Part shown: one piece after another, positions 26,246 through 35,559 of the stretch | Layout of the letters: every line of letters starts with the position of its first letter | How positions within the stretch are numbered: the stretch's first letter is position 1 | NCBI RefSeq assembly: GCF_001612685.1 | Contig: NZ_BDAY01000054.1 | Coordinates: 1-64,000 of the forward strand | Direction: 5' to 3' | Source of the DNA: Nocardia altamirensis NBRC 108246 | GTDB taxonomy: Bacteria; Actinomycetota; Actinomycetes; Mycobacteriales; Mycobacteriaceae | DNA: 64,000 nucleotides | Made by a program: the position numbers and the translations under genes | Notes under the pieces: model-generated | What the model saw: the letters and a program-made list of their open reading frames with translations, nothing else | Databases searched by the model: none | Told to the model about the DNA's origin: nothing

Positions 26246-27250
26246 TCAGGCCATGCGGCCGACAGTGCTTTCGCGGATCTCGAGCGTGAACGGGATCTCG
26301 ATGTCTTGTGCCGCAAAGGTTTCGGTGCCGCGGCGGTGCAGCAGGTCGACGGCGGTGCTGGCGATGGCGGCTTTGTCGGGGGTGATGGTGGTCAGCGACG
26401 GGACGCTGAACGCGCTCTCCTCGGTGTTGTCGAACCCGACGATGGCGACGTCCTCGGGAACCCGGACACCGTGCTCGGCACAGGTTCGGATCGCGCCGAT
26501 GGCGAGCAGGTCGTTGAAACAGAAGACCGCGTCCGGTGGTTGCGGCAGCGCGAGGAGCTGCCGCATCGCCTGTGCGCCTTCGTGTCGGTGGTACTCCAAC
26601 GCCGTCACGATCAGCTCGCCGCGTTCCGGGAGGCCGGCCGCGGCAAGCGCTTCCCGATAACCGGTGCGCCGCAAGGCCGCGGTACCGCGGCGCGGATTGT
26701 CACCGATCGCCGCGATGCGCCGCCTGCCGATCTCGAGCAGATGTCCGACCGCGGTGCGGGCCGCGCGCACGTTGTCGATCGCCACGTGATCGATGGCCAC
26801 CTCGATGTCGTGCTCGCCGAGCATGACCAGTGGTACGCCGGGGGACAGCTCGGCGAAATCCGCTTGCTCGAGCGCCTGCGGGCTCACGATCGCCCCGTCG
26901 ATCATGTATGGGCCCATTGACGCGAGAGCGGCGCGTTCCTGGTCCCGCGCGCCCTGTGTCTGCTCGATCAGGACGTCCCAGTCCAGGCGCTGCGCGGCGG
27001 TGATGACCAGGCCGGACAGCTCGGCGAAGTACGGGATGCTCAGCTCGGGCAGCATCAGCGCGATGAACCCGGTGCGGCCGCGCCGCAGATTGCGGGCGCC
27101 GCGATGCGGCCGATAACCGGTCGCTTCCAGCGCGGCGAGCACCCTGCGCCGATTCTCCGGTTTGACGAAGTCATAGCCGTTGACCACGTTCGACACGGTC
27201 TTGATGGAGACACCCGCCAGTGCTGCGACGTCCTTGAGTGTGGCGGCCAC
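26246..27250 (-). CDS. LacI-family transcriptional regulator of the sugar ABC operon
   Basis: 334 residues from GTG 27250, which has GGAG 8 nt upstream; a longer frame to 27289 is less likely. HTH at the start: TLKDVAALAGVSIKTVSNVVNGYDFVKPENRRRVLAAL, with the usual hinge helix after it. The rest is a sugar-binding periplasmic-like fold (IALMLPELSIPYFAELSGLV, DAVFCFNDLLAIGAI, VPEDVAIVGFDNTE). It diverges from the ABC operon with a nested palindrome between them, so it very likely represses that operon and itself until a sugar binds. Confidence 0.92.
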   Translation of the reverse strand: MAATLKDVAALAGVSIKTVSNVVNGYDFVKPENRRRVLAALEATGYRPHRGARNLRRGRTGFIALMLPELSIPYFAELSGLVITAAQRLDWDVLIEQTQGARDQERAALASMGPYMIDGAIVSPQALEQADFAELSPGVPLVMLGEHDIEVAIDHVAIDNVRAARTAVGHLLEIGRRRIAAIGDNPRRGTAALRRTGYREALAAAGLPERGELIVTALEYHRHEGAQAMRQLLALPQPPDAVFCFNDLLAIGAIRTCAEHGVRVPEDVAIVGFDNTEESAFSVPSLTTITPDKAAIASTAVDLLHRRGTETFAAQDIEIPFTLEIRESTVGRMA

Positions 27251-27310
27251 CGTCTTGCTCCTCTGGGCTATTGCGTTCGGGGGAACCAAATTCGAACGAT
27301 TTTCCCAATC

Positions 27311-27341
27311 TACTTACAACGTTGTTCCAACGTTGTAAGTA
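27311..27341. promoter_or_regulatory. Nested palindromic LacI-type operator
   Basis: TACTTACAACGTTG (27311-27324) and its exact reverse complement (27328-27341) flank a TTC centre. Each arm also contains its own LacI-like palindrome: ACAACGTTGT on the left, CAACGTTG on the right, with C-G centres 11 bp apart. LacI-family regulators bind such central-CG palindromes. It lies between the divergent regulator and the substrate-binding protein gene. Confidence 0.85.
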
Positions 27342-27429
27342 AGTATCAAGCGCCTCGTGTGCGCCGGAGCAGAGATCGACTCGGCGTTGCTGCCCGTGCC
27401 GCGCAGGCGGCCTGTCGAAGGAGTTACCC

Positions 27430-28506
27430 ATGCCTGTGAACCCATCCCTGTCCGGTGGCGTCGCGCTCACCGCCGTCTGCGTGCTCGTGCTCTGCGGGTG
27501 TTCGAAGTCGGAGACCGAAACCGCGAAGCCGAGCGGGGCGGGGCCTGCGGCATCGGCGGCCGCCGTGCAGCCGAGCGGCCAGTCCACCTGCTCGCTCGCG
27601 CAGACCGGGTATCCGAAGATCGACCTGAAGACGGCGAAAATCGGCTTCTCCCAATCGGAGAAGGAGGCCAATCCGTTCCGGATCACCGAAACCGGTTCGA
27701 TCAAGGATCAGGCAGCCAAGCTCGGCATCCCGTCGGGCAACCTGCTGGTCACCAACGCACAGAGCGATCTCAACAAGCAGATCAGCGACATCAAGTCGCT
27801 GCTCGACCAGGGCGCACAGGCATTGATCGTTGCGCCGCTGAATTCCGATGGGCTGCAACCGGCTTTGGATGCGGCCAAGGCCAAGAAGGTTCCGGTCGTC
27901 ACGGTCGACCGCAAGGTCACCTCGCTGCCGTGCACCGACTACCTGACCTTCATCGGATCCGATTTCGTGCAGCAGGGCGCTCGCGCGGCCGATCAGATGA
28001 TCCGGGTGACCGGCGGCACCGGCAAGGTCGCGATCCTGCTCGGGTCGTCCGGCAACAACGTGACCACCGACCGCACAAAGGGTTTCAAGGACAAGCTGGC
28101 AGGCGCACCCGGGTTGAGCGTGGTCGCCGAGCAGACCGGCGACTTCGACCGGTCCAAGGGGCAGGCGGTGATGGAGCAACTGCTGCAGAGCCATCCGGAC
28201 ATCACCGCGGTCTACGCGGAGAACGACGAGATGGGCATCGGCGCGGTCAACGCGATCAAGGGCGCAGGCAAGCAGCCAGGCAAAGACATCAAGATCGTCT
28301 CGGTGGACGGCACCCGCAACGCGGTCAAACTCATCGTCGACGGGCAGTACAACGCGGTCATCGAATCCAACCCGCGCTTCGGCTCGTTGGCCTTCGGCAC
28401 CTTGCAGCAGTTCCAGGACGGCCAGCCGATTCCCGCCACCGTGATCATCTCCGACGACGAATACGACGAGACCAATGCCGAGTCGAAAGTCGCCAATGCG
28501 TATTGA
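27430..28506 (+). CDS. Sugar ABC transporter substrate-binding lipoprotein (YtfQ/RbsB type)
   Basis: 358 residues with a lipoprotein signal ending VLVLCGC (Cys near residue 24). The mature fold is a cluster-B sugar binder: KIGFSQSEKEANPFRITETGSIKDQAAKLG is very close to the start of the galactofuranose-binding YtfQ group, followed by SDLNKQISDIKSLLDQGAQALIVAPLNSDGL and the hinge IVSVDGTRNAV. GAAGGAG precedes the ATG. First gene of a four-gene operon with one ATPase and two permeases. The cognate sugar is inferred, not shown. Confidence 0.9.
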   Translation: MPVNPSLSGGVALTAVCVLVLCGCSKSETETAKPSGAGPAASAAAVQPSGQSTCSLAQTGYPKIDLKTAKIGFSQSEKEANPFRITETGSIKDQAAKLGIPSGNLLVTNAQSDLNKQISDIKSLLDQGAQALIVAPLNSDGLQPALDAAKAKKVPVVTVDRKVTSLPCTDYLTFIGSDFVQQGARAADQMIRVTGGTGKVAILLGSSGNNVTTDRTKGFKDKLAGAPGLSVVAEQTGDFDRSKGQAVMEQLLQSHPDITAVYAENDEMGIGAVNAIKGAGKQPGKDIKIVSVDGTRNAVKLIVDGQYNAVIESNPRFGSLAFGTLQQFQDGQPIPATVIISDDEYDETNAESKVANAY

Positions 28507-28539
28507 TCGAGCCGGCGCAACGCCGAGCGGGATCACTCG

Positions 28540-30060
28540 ATGACCGAGCCGGTCCTCGAAATCATCGACGCGCACAAGAGTTTCGGCGGTACCAGGGCGC
28601 TCGACGGAGTGTCGTTCACCCTGCGCTCCGGCGAGGTCCATGCGGTGGTCGGCGAGAACGGCGCCGGAAAGTCCACGCTCATCAAGGTTTTGACCGGCGT
28701 CTATCAGCTCGACGGCGGCGAGCTGCGGTATCGCGGCGCGCCGACCGTCTTTACGACACCGTTGCGCGCCCAACAGGCGGGGATCTCCACCATCTACCAA
28801 GAGGTCGATCTCATCCCGATGATGAGCATCGCGCACAACGTCTTCCTCGGTCGTGAGCCGCGAAATCGCTGGGGGCTCATCGACAAACGGGTGATGTGCC
28901 AGCGGGCCGCCGAACTGCTCGCCGGTTACGGGGTCGAGGCCGATGTGCGCAGGCCGCTGCGCAGCCTCGGCGTCGGCGCGCAGCAGATGGTGGCGCTGGC
29001 GCGGGCCGTCTCGATCGAGGCGCAGGTGGTGATCATGGACGAGCCGACCTCGTCGTTGGAGCCGCGCGAGGTCGAGACGCTGTTCGCGGTGATCGAGCGG
29101 CTGCACGAGCGCGGCATCGCGGTCATCTACGTCAGCCACCGGCTCGACGAGCTCTATCGAATCTGCGACCGCGTCAGCGTGTTACGCGACGGCAAGCTGG
29201 TGCACAGTGGTCCGCTCGCCGAACTCGGCAGGCTCCCGCTGATCGCCATGATGCTCGGCCGCGATGTCGGCGAGGTCAAGGCACACGGCGCCACCAGCTT
29301 CAGCGAGGATCAGCACGACGCGGCCGAACAGGTGCTGCGCGCCGACGATCTCGTCAGCAAGCATCGGATCGCGGGGGTCTCGGTCACGGCGCGGGCAGGC
29401 GAAATCGTCGGCCTGGCCGGGCTGTTGGGTTCGGGGCGCAGCGAGACCGCGCGGGCGATCTTCGGTGCGCTGCCGCTGGATCGAGGCACCGTCGTCGTCG
29501 GCGGCAAGACCGTCCGGTCCGGCAGCACGGCCGCCGCGATCGCGGCCGGTATCGCCATGCTCGCCGAGGACCGCCGAGCGGACGGGATCATCCCCGAGCT
29601 GTCGGTGCGGGAGAACATCGTGCTGGCCGCGTTGCCACGGCTGTCTCGATACGGGATGGTGAGCCGGGCACAGCAGGACCGGATCGTGCGCACCTTCATC
29701 ACCCGATTGCGGATCAAGGTGTCCAGTCCGGAGCAGAAGGTGTCCGAGCTGTCCGGCGGCAACCAGCAGAAGGTGATGCTCGCCCGCTGGCTGTGCCTGA
29801 ACCCCAAGGTGTTGCTGCTGGACGAGCCGACGCGCGGGATCGACGTCGGCGCCAAAGCCGAAGTGCAAGAGCTGATCGACGAACTCGCCGACGCAGGCCT
29901 CGCCGTCGTGCTCATCTCCTCCGACATGGACGAATTGATCGACGGCGCCGACCGGCTGCTCATCCTGCGTGACGGCGCGGTGGTCGGCGAACTGGCCGCC
30001 GACCACGTCACCGAGAGCGAGATACTCGCCGCACTCGCCGAAGGGACGCCCGATGACTGA
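28540..30060 (+). CDS. Sugar ABC transporter ATP-binding protein, two NBDs
   Basis: 506 residues with two fused nucleotide-binding domains, as in RbsA/YtfR. First domain: Walker A GENGAGKST, a divergent signature (SLGVGAQQM) and Walker B VVIMDEPTSSLE. Second domain: Walker A replaced by GLLGSGRSETARA, normal for this family, signature LSGGNQQKV and Walker B VLLLDEPTRGID. It powers uptake through the two downstream permeases. It starts 34 bp after the binding-protein stop and overlaps the next gene by 8 bp. Confidence 0.95.
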   Translation: MTEPVLEIIDAHKSFGGTRALDGVSFTLRSGEVHAVVGENGAGKSTLIKVLTGVYQLDGGELRYRGAPTVFTTPLRAQQAGISTIYQEVDLIPMMSIAHNVFLGREPRNRWGLIDKRVMCQRAAELLAGYGVEADVRRPLRSLGVGAQQMVALARAVSIEAQVVIMDEPTSSLEPREVETLFAVIERLHERGIAVIYVSHRLDELYRICDRVSVLRDGKLVHSGPLAELGRLPLIAMMLGRDVGEVKAHGATSFSEDQHDAAEQVLRADDLVSKHRIAGVSVTARAGEIVGLAGLLGSGRSETARAIFGALPLDRGTVVVGGKTVRSGSTAAAIAAGIAMLAEDRRADGIIPELSVRENIVLAALPRLSRYGMVSRAQQDRIVRTFITRLRIKVSSPEQKVSELSGGNQQKVMLARWLCLNPKVLLLDEPTRGIDVGAKAEVQELIDELADAGLAVVLISSDMDELIDGADRLLILRDGAVVGELAADHVTESEILAALAEGTPDD

Positions 30061-31009
30061 CCAGGTACGGACGGCGACCCGGCGCCGGACCACGGTATGG
30101 CTGCAGGAGTACGGCGTGTACGCTGCGATCGGCGGGCTGCTGCTGTTCAACCTCGTGGCCACGTCGAACTTCTTGTCGGTGGCCAACTTTCGTACCCAGC
30201 TGCTGCAGGCGGCGCCGGTGATCATCGTTGCGCTCGGGATGGCGCTGGTGATCGGGACCGAGGGCATCGACCTGTCGGTCGGTGCGGTGATGGCACTGGC
30301 CGCCGCCGTTGTTCCGCTCTACCTCGGCTACGGGCCGCTGATCGCGGTGGCCGCGGCGCTGGCAGTCGGCCTCTTCGCCGGGGTATTCAACGGAATCATG
30401 GTGGCACGCATAGGCATTCAACCGATCGTGGCAACACTGGCGGTGCTGGTCGGCGGGCGCGGGCTCGCGCTGGTGATCGCGGACGGTCAGCTCGTCGACA
30501 TCCAGAACTCGGCGTTCCTCGCGCTCGGCTCGGCAGAGCTGTTCGGCCTGCCGATCAGTGTGCTCATCGCGGCAGTGCTCGCGGTGCTCACCGGAGTGCT
30601 GGTCCGGCGCACCACCTTCGGGCGGCAACTGGTGGCGATCGGCGGCAATCGGCCGGCGAGTGCGCTGGCCGGGCTGCCGGTGCGGCGCGTGCTCATCACC
30701 GTCTACGCCCTCTGCGGACTGTTCGCGGCGCTGGCAGGCGTGCTGGCCACCGCAAGGCTGCGCGCCAGCGATCCCGCGGATATCGGTCTGCTGATGGAAC
30801 TTTCGGCCATCACCGCGGTGGTCGTCGGCGGGACGCCGTTGACCGGAGGAAAGGTTCGCGTCGTCGGCACCGTGGCGGGTGCGCTGCTCATGCAGCTGGT
30901 GCGCGCCACCCTGATCAAACACGATCTGCCGGATTCGGCCGCGCAGATGGTCCAGGCGGCCATCATCGTCGTGGCCGTGTATGTCACACGGGAGCGCGGT
31001 ACGCGATGA
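30053..31009 (+). CDS. Sugar ABC transporter permease 1 (YtfT-like)
   Basis: 318 residues with about 8-10 membrane helices. Hallmarks are ALGMALVIGTEGIDLSVGAVMALAA, the motif of ribose/galactofuranose-type permeases, GVFNGIMVARIGIQPIVATLA, and GGTPLTGGKV near the end. ATG 30053 lies inside the last codons of the ATPase gene (8-bp overlap), giving translational coupling. It should pair with the second permease in a heterodimer, as YtfT does with YjfF. Confidence 0.93.
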   Translation: MTDQVRTATRRRTTVWLQEYGVYAAIGGLLLFNLVATSNFLSVANFRTQLLQAAPVIIVALGMALVIGTEGIDLSVGAVMALAAAVVPLYLGYGPLIAVAAALAVGLFAGVFNGIMVARIGIQPIVATLAVLVGGRGLALVIADGQLVDIQNSAFLALGSAELFGLPISVLIAAVLAVLTGVLVRRTTFGRQLVAIGGNRPASALAGLPVRRVLITVYALCGLFAALAGVLATARLRASDPADIGLLMELSAITAVVVGGTPLTGGKVRVVGTVAGALLMQLVRATLIKHDLPDSAAQMVQAAIIVVAVYVTRERGTR

Positions 31010-32031
31010 GCACCACCACCGAACCAGCAGAGATCGAGCGCGGCACACCGCACGCGTCCCGCTCGGGTGCGGCCAAGGGTGCGCGCAGATTCCTGGACGT
31101 CCTCCAGAAGCAGCCTGCTGCCGCGGTTTTCGTCGCGGTGAGCGTGACAGCGCTGGTGTTGGTGCCGAGTTTCGGCACCGTCGGCAACATGCGCGATCTC
31201 GCGTTGCAGAGTTCGTTCCTCGCGGTGATCGCGCTCGGCATGACCTTCGTGATCATCTCCGGCGGCATCGACCTGTCCGCCGGGTCGGTGTACGCGCTCG
31301 GCGGTGTGCTCGCCGCGTACGGTTCGCAGTGGGGTTTCGTTGCGGCGCTGGCACTACCGCTGCTCGTGTGCGGTGCCATCGGTGCGCTCAACGGCATTCT
31401 GGTGGCGCGGACCGGCATGGCGCCGTTCATCGTCACCTTGGCAACCCTGCTGTTCGCCAGAGGGCTGCTTCTGGCCATCACCGACGAGGGCGCCACCACC
31501 TACAAAATCGAGAGCGGTCACCCATTCCTGGAGATCGGCCGCGGCACCCTGCTCGGCATCGGTTATCCGGTCTACCTGACCGTGATCCTCTTCATCGCCG
31601 GTGCTGTCATGTTGCGCCGCACCGGATTCGGTCAGGCATTGTTCGCGACCGGCGGCTCGGAGTCCTCGGCGATTCTGATGGGCGTCCCCGTCGCCCGCAC
31701 CAAAATCATCGTCTACACCCTCAGCGGTCTGCTCGCGGGTTTCGCGGGCGCCATGACCGCCGCCTACCTGCAATCGGGTGTCACGGTCCTCGGCGTCGGC
31801 ACCGAACTGGACGCGATCGCCGCCGTAGTAATCGGCGGCACTCTGCTCACCGGAGGCGTCGGCACCGTACTCGGCACCCTGTTCGGCGTCCTGCTGCGCA
31901 ACGTCATTCAGAACATCATCAACGGAATAGGCACCCTGGACAGCAATTTCCAGTCCGTCGTAAGCGGCGCCTTCCTCCTGACCGTCGTCGTCCTCCAACG
32001 TCTGCTAGCCCGCAGCCCCACCAACCACTGA
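31006..32031 (+). CDS. Sugar ABC transporter permease 2 (YjfF-like)
   Basis: 341 residues. A basic, Ser/Ala-rich N-terminal tail precedes the membrane part with LGMTFVIISGGIDLSAGSVYALGG, LNGILVARTGMAPFIVTLATLLFARG and GGTLLTGGVGTVLGT. ATG 31006 overlaps the stop of the first permease by 4 bp (ATGA). It completes the binding protein-ATPase-permease-permease order that is typical of the E. coli ytfQRT-yjfF galactofuranose system. A very strong terminator follows. Confidence 0.93.
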   Translation: MSTTTEPAEIERGTPHASRSGAAKGARRFLDVLQKQPAAAVFVAVSVTALVLVPSFGTVGNMRDLALQSSFLAVIALGMTFVIISGGIDLSAGSVYALGGVLAAYGSQWGFVAALALPLLVCGAIGALNGILVARTGMAPFIVTLATLLFARGLLLAITDEGATTYKIESGHPFLEIGRGTLLGIGYPVYLTVILFIAGAVMLRRTGFGQALFATGGSESSAILMGVPVARTKIIVYTLSGLLAGFAGAMTAAYLQSGVTVLGVGTELDAIAAVVIGGTLLTGGVGTVLGTLFGVLLRNVIQNIINGIGTLDSNFQSVVSGAFLLTVVVLQRLLARSPTNH

Positions 32032-32047
32032 CGGGGTGGAGACGAAA

Positions 32048-32085
32048 TACGCCCGCCCCCACCGGAAGTGGTGGGGGCGGGCGTA
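32048..32085. terminator. Very strong hairpin terminator
   Basis: A perfect 16-bp GC-rich stem (32048-32063 with 32070-32085) closes a GGAAGT loop. It ends the sugar ABC operon and, from the other side, the secreted-protein gene that converges on it. No long U-tract. Confidence 0.85.
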
Positions 32086-32119
32086 CTTCCGACCGGCGCG
32101 TTGACCGGTCAGGTGATCA

Positions 32120-32830
32120 TCAGGGGAGCATCTGCGGGATGATCTGCGGGGCGACCGCGCCAAGGATCGCGCCGATCACGGCAGCGAACACCACGTAGCT
32201 GATTCCGCTCGCGATGATGCAGGCGAAGTAGCCGACGATGAAGACCAGGATCGCGGGGATGCACAGGACGGCAGCGACGGCGAGGCCGACTGTGGCGCCG
32301 GCCGCGAGGCCGTTGGCAACCGGGTCGTGGTTCTGTGCGTCCGGGTTGGTCGCGATGGGCTTGAGATCAGCGGCGGCGACGGGCTTGATGTCGGCGGCAG
32401 CGGTCTTCGCCTCGGCGGCAACCTCGGCGCTCACCTGCGGGTTGAGGGTCAGGGTCTTCCCGTCCAGGGAAACCTGCGGAGCCAGCGCAATGGTGTTGCC
32501 CGCAACCGTCTTCAGCGACAGCGGGAACTCGCTGACCTTCGCGCCGGTGGCCGATTCCACCTTCACTGCCGAGGCATCGGCGGTCAGGGTGAACTTGCCG
32601 TTGTCGAGCGTGGTGGTGATGGTCTTCAGATCCGGCGCCGTCGTGGTCTTGTAGTTGACACCCTGGTCGCTAGCCGAGGCCACCAGGCCACCGGCCAAAC
32701 GTGCCTGCTCTGCGGCGAAGTCGGTCGCGGACGAGGTGCCCGCGCTGGCGACGGTAGCCACGACAGCGAAGGGCAACACTGCTGCGGTCAGCACGTTGCG
32801 GCCCACGCGCAGGACAGTCTTACGAATCAT
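32120..32830 (-). CDS. Secreted or membrane-anchored protein of unknown function
   Basis: 236 residues. An N-terminal signal (MIRKTVLRVG, then a hydrophobic stretch ending in ASAGTSSA) is followed by a beta-rich, Thr/Val/Lys-rich region of about 120 residues with no cysteine. The last 60 residues are strongly hydrophobic (AAGATVGLAVAAVLCIPAILVFIVGYFACIIASGISYVV...), giving one or two membrane helices. This architecture recurs in Nocardia surface proteins of unknown function. It converges with the sugar transporter operon. Confidence 0.8.
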   Translation of the reverse strand: MIRKTVLRVGRNVLTAAVLPFAVVATVASAGTSSATDFAAEQARLAGGLVASASDQGVNYKTTTAPDLKTITTTLDNGKFTLTADASAVKVESATGAKVSEFPLSLKTVAGNTIALAPQVSLDGKTLTLNPQVSAEVAAEAKTAAADIKPVAAADLKPIATNPDAQNHDPVANGLAAGATVGLAVAAVLCIPAILVFIVGYFACIIASGISYVVFAAVIGAILGAVAPQIIPQMLP

Positions 32831-33548
32831 ATCGGTTTCCTCCCGAACCCCCGACCCGATGGAACGCCTTGTCCCCCAGCCGAATCAAAGGGTTGATGTT
32901 GATAGCAGGGCTAATTCATATCCGACGGCCCACGGAAAACCGAATCGTTGTGACGAGCGTCATATTTGGTACGGCGATGCCCAAATGTTGCACAAGCCCG
33001 CCGCGGTTCGCGGCATTGTCAGACCGTCCAGGATGGTGACTGTTCACCGGCGATCGGCGTGCCGATCCGCGGCCGGATAATCGATCCAAACGGCCTGGTT
33101 GTGCGCTCGATGCCCATAGTTTCAGGGGCAGAGTGGCGCAGGTGCGTTGCACCCAGATAGCCAGCGCTCGAACGGAACCGAAAAATCACCCCGAGCCTGG
33201 ATTCACTCGCGGTGCCCCGGGGTACTCACGAGGAGTTCATCGCATTCGAGAACGTCGGCTCATGGTGTGTGAACCGCCCTGAAACTAGCATCATTATTTC
33301 CTCAGCGCGACATCACCATTCTGAATGCCACGCGCTCAGCGAACCGCGATCTCCTCGGAGTTATACCCAGCGTGCAGCTGCACGCTCCACGAGTGGCACA
33401 TGGTGGAGGCGACACGCCGTAAACGCCCTCAGCCATGTACCACTCGTGCCGTACTCGGCTATCGAGTGGGCCATCACAGCCTTGGGGGACGTCTTTCCCT
33501 GGAATCCGGCTCTGCCGGGATTGTGGATTGCTCAGGGGGGCACTGTGT
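32831..33548. other. 718-bp intergenic region
   Basis: Between two minus-strand genes. Several short frames exist, but their composition and lack of ribosome sites do not support a gene. The right end is the downstream region of the 403-residue membrane protein gene; the left end holds the promoter of the secreted-protein gene. Nothing else is recognised. Confidence 0.5.
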
Positions 33549-34760
33549 TCAGCACTTCTCGTACTGATCTGCGAGCGTCTGCTCGACGGGGTTCAGTGGG
33601 TATCTACGCTTGGTGCAGCCGCCGACAGTGATGGTGACCGGACGGGCCGACGGAACGGAGGTGGCGCCAATGATGTCGAATCCCGCGACGTAGGTGATCG
33701 GTACGCCGAGCTCGGCGATGATCGGAAGATGCTTCTGCGCAAGAGATTCCGCGTCTTTGAGGTAGGGCGAGTCGAGCTTCTCCGACACGGACCTGGGGGC
33801 CATCACGACGACATGGGAGTGTTCCTGGTCGGCGTTCAGCCGGTTCCAGACCGAGATCTCGAGCTCGTTCGGGTATCGACCGACGCTGTGCAGGCTGCCG
33901 ACTCGGTCGGATTTCGCGCTGATTTTCCACCGGGCCGTCGACAGATCGGGGAAGTCCTGCGCCAGGCGCCGATAGGTCTCGGTGAGCGCGGTGTGGTCGG
34001 CGGCGGTCTCCAGCCGCACCGAGATATCGCCGAGGACGTCGTCGGTGTGTCCGAAGTCGTACTTGCGGTGATCCCATTTCACCTCGTCGGCGGCGAAGGC
34101 GCGCTGCAGGGCGAGCCAGCGCTCGACCAGATCCGGCGCGGTGTCCAGGCCGCTGGCCTGCGAGGCGAATGTCGATGTGCCGCTGGTGTTTCGGACCTCG
34201 ATGACGAACTTCCGCTGCTGGAATTCGGGCCGGGTGGTCTCGTTCCGGAAGGACTGAATCACCGCCTTCGTCTGACCCGCCGTCGCGTCCGCGGTGAGAA
34301 CGACAGAGGCGAACACATCCTCAACGGCATTGACGGAGACGCGCTGGACGCCGGGCAGCTGTCCGAGGCTCGCCTGCACCTCGCCCACCTGTCTGCTCAC
34401 GTCCGGTCGAGGAATGGGGGTGACAGCCACTTTCATCAGTACCAGCCCACCGCAGGACGACGCGAAAACGCCGACGATCGCGATCAGCGCCCACTTGAAC
34501 TGAGACCGACCACGCCGCCCGGCGGATCCGATCTTCATGCCCGTTATGAGCAGCGTGACCGCGACCCCACCCACCGTCAGCCCTAAGGACCAGGTCCCCA
34601 GGCCTGTTCGACAGGTGTTGGCGGTACAGCTGGCGGCGAACATGATGGTGAACGGCGCGAACATGATGGCGAGCAGACCGATTCCGATTGCAATGAGGTA
34701 CACGATCCTCGCCGCGCTGGAGTCTGCGCGCGACTGCCGAGGCGTCTCCTTCACGCCCAC
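33549..34760 (-). CDS. Membrane protein with large extracytoplasmic domain, unknown
   Basis: 403 residues from GTG 34760. Three hydrophobic segments lie in the first 115 residues (IVYLIAIGIGLLAIMFAPFTIMFA; LGLTVGGVAVTLLITG; WALIAIVGVFASSCGGLVLM); the rest, about 290 residues, should lie outside the membrane. The large domain alternates beta strands and helices and resembles a repeated alpha/beta fold without a recognisable motif. I cannot name a family. Neighbours are unrelated, and it appears monocistronic. Confidence 0.75.
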   Translation of the reverse strand: MGVKETPRQSRADSSAARIVYLIAIGIGLLAIMFAPFTIMFAASCTANTCRTGLGTWSLGLTVGGVAVTLLITGMKIGSAGRRGRSQFKWALIAIVGVFASSCGGLVLMKVAVTPIPRPDVSRQVGEVQASLGQLPGVQRVSVNAVEDVFASVVLTADATAGQTKAVIQSFRNETTRPEFQQRKFVIEVRNTSGTSTFASQASGLDTAPDLVERWLALQRAFAADEVKWDHRKYDFGHTDDVLGDISVRLETAADHTALTETYRRLAQDFPDLSTARWKISAKSDRVGSLHSVGRYPNELEISVWNRLNADQEHSHVVVMAPRSVSEKLDSPYLKDAESLAQKHLPIIAELGVPITYVAGFDIIGATSVPSARPVTITVGGCTKRRYPLNPVEQTLADQYEKC

Positions 34761-34963
34761 CCCCCGGGTTCGGCCGACAGCCCCGCCGACCAGTTGTTAT
34801 CGTCCCGGCCCACTATAGGCCGCGCCCTGCCCGGCTGTAGCGAGCAGCAGCCGTCCGGTGCGAGCCGAATGTGCCGGGCCCGTCAGTTGTTTCGGGGCAC
34901 GTATGGGCCGGTCGATGCGAACTGGACGTGGTGGTCCGCGCCGCAGTGCGGTGAACTCGAGAG

Positions 34964-35482
34964 ATGACGATCAGAACCGGGACTCGGCAGGACGTCGAAT
35001 CCGTCGCGGCACTGCACACGGAAAGCTGGCGGACCGCATACGCGGGCATCATGCCGGACGACTATCTGAACGGATCGTTGTTCGAAGAGCGATACGAGCT
35101 CTGGCAGAGCAGGCTTGCCGCCGATGCACCGGAAGGACAGCTGTTCACCGCCGACGAAGCAGGCGAAATGCTCGGATTCGTCTACCTCGTACCGCGTTCC
35201 GATGACCGCGTCCTCGTCGACAATCTGCACGTCCGGCCACACCTGAAACGCTCCGGAATCGGTAGCCGCCTGCTACACCACGCTCTGCGCTGGTCCGCAC
35301 ACGAACACCCAGGAAGCTCCGTCTACCTCGAAGTCCTGCAAGCCAACACCTCCGCGATCGCCTTCTACGAGCGCCACGGCGCCCGCCGCACAGCCGAACG
35401 AGTCGCCCACTTCGAGCAAGGCTTCGACCTACCCGAACTGGAATACACCTGGACCCCCGCCGCGATCGCACTCCTGCCGTAG
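34964..35482 (+). CDS. GNAT family N-acetyltransferase
   Basis: 172 residues. N-terminal RTGTRQDVESVAALHTESWRTAYAGIMPDDYL is the typical GNAT opening; motif A is DNLHVRPHLKRSGIGSRLLHHAL (R-x-x-G-I-G); motif B is LEVLQANTSAIAFYERHGARRTAE with the conserved Tyr. Related enzymes often acetylate antibiotics or small amines; the substrate is unknown. Ribosome site weak. It precedes the DinB-like gene by 77 bp on the same strand. Confidence 0.88.
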   Translation: MTIRTGTRQDVESVAALHTESWRTAYAGIMPDDYLNGSLFEERYELWQSRLAADAPEGQLFTADEAGEMLGFVYLVPRSDDRVLVDNLHVRPHLKRSGIGSRLLHHALRWSAHEHPGSSVYLEVLQANTSAIAFYERHGARRTAERVAHFEQGFDLPELEYTWTPAAIALLP

Positions 35483-35559
35483 CCGGCTGCGCGATGATTT
35501 CCCGGTTCTCGGCCCGTCGTATGTCCAGGAGAGGTGTCACCGAGTAACGAGGAGCGACG

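Noticed and set aside
27424..29139. 571-codon minus-strand frame over the sugar-binding protein and ATPase genes
   Set aside because: Antisense shadow of genes with lipobox, Walker and signature motifs.
30097..31005. Upstream extension of permease 2 (frame from 30097)
   Set aside because: The extension overlaps permease 1 in another frame and is Arg-rich; the ATG at 31006 with its ATGA overlap is the real start.
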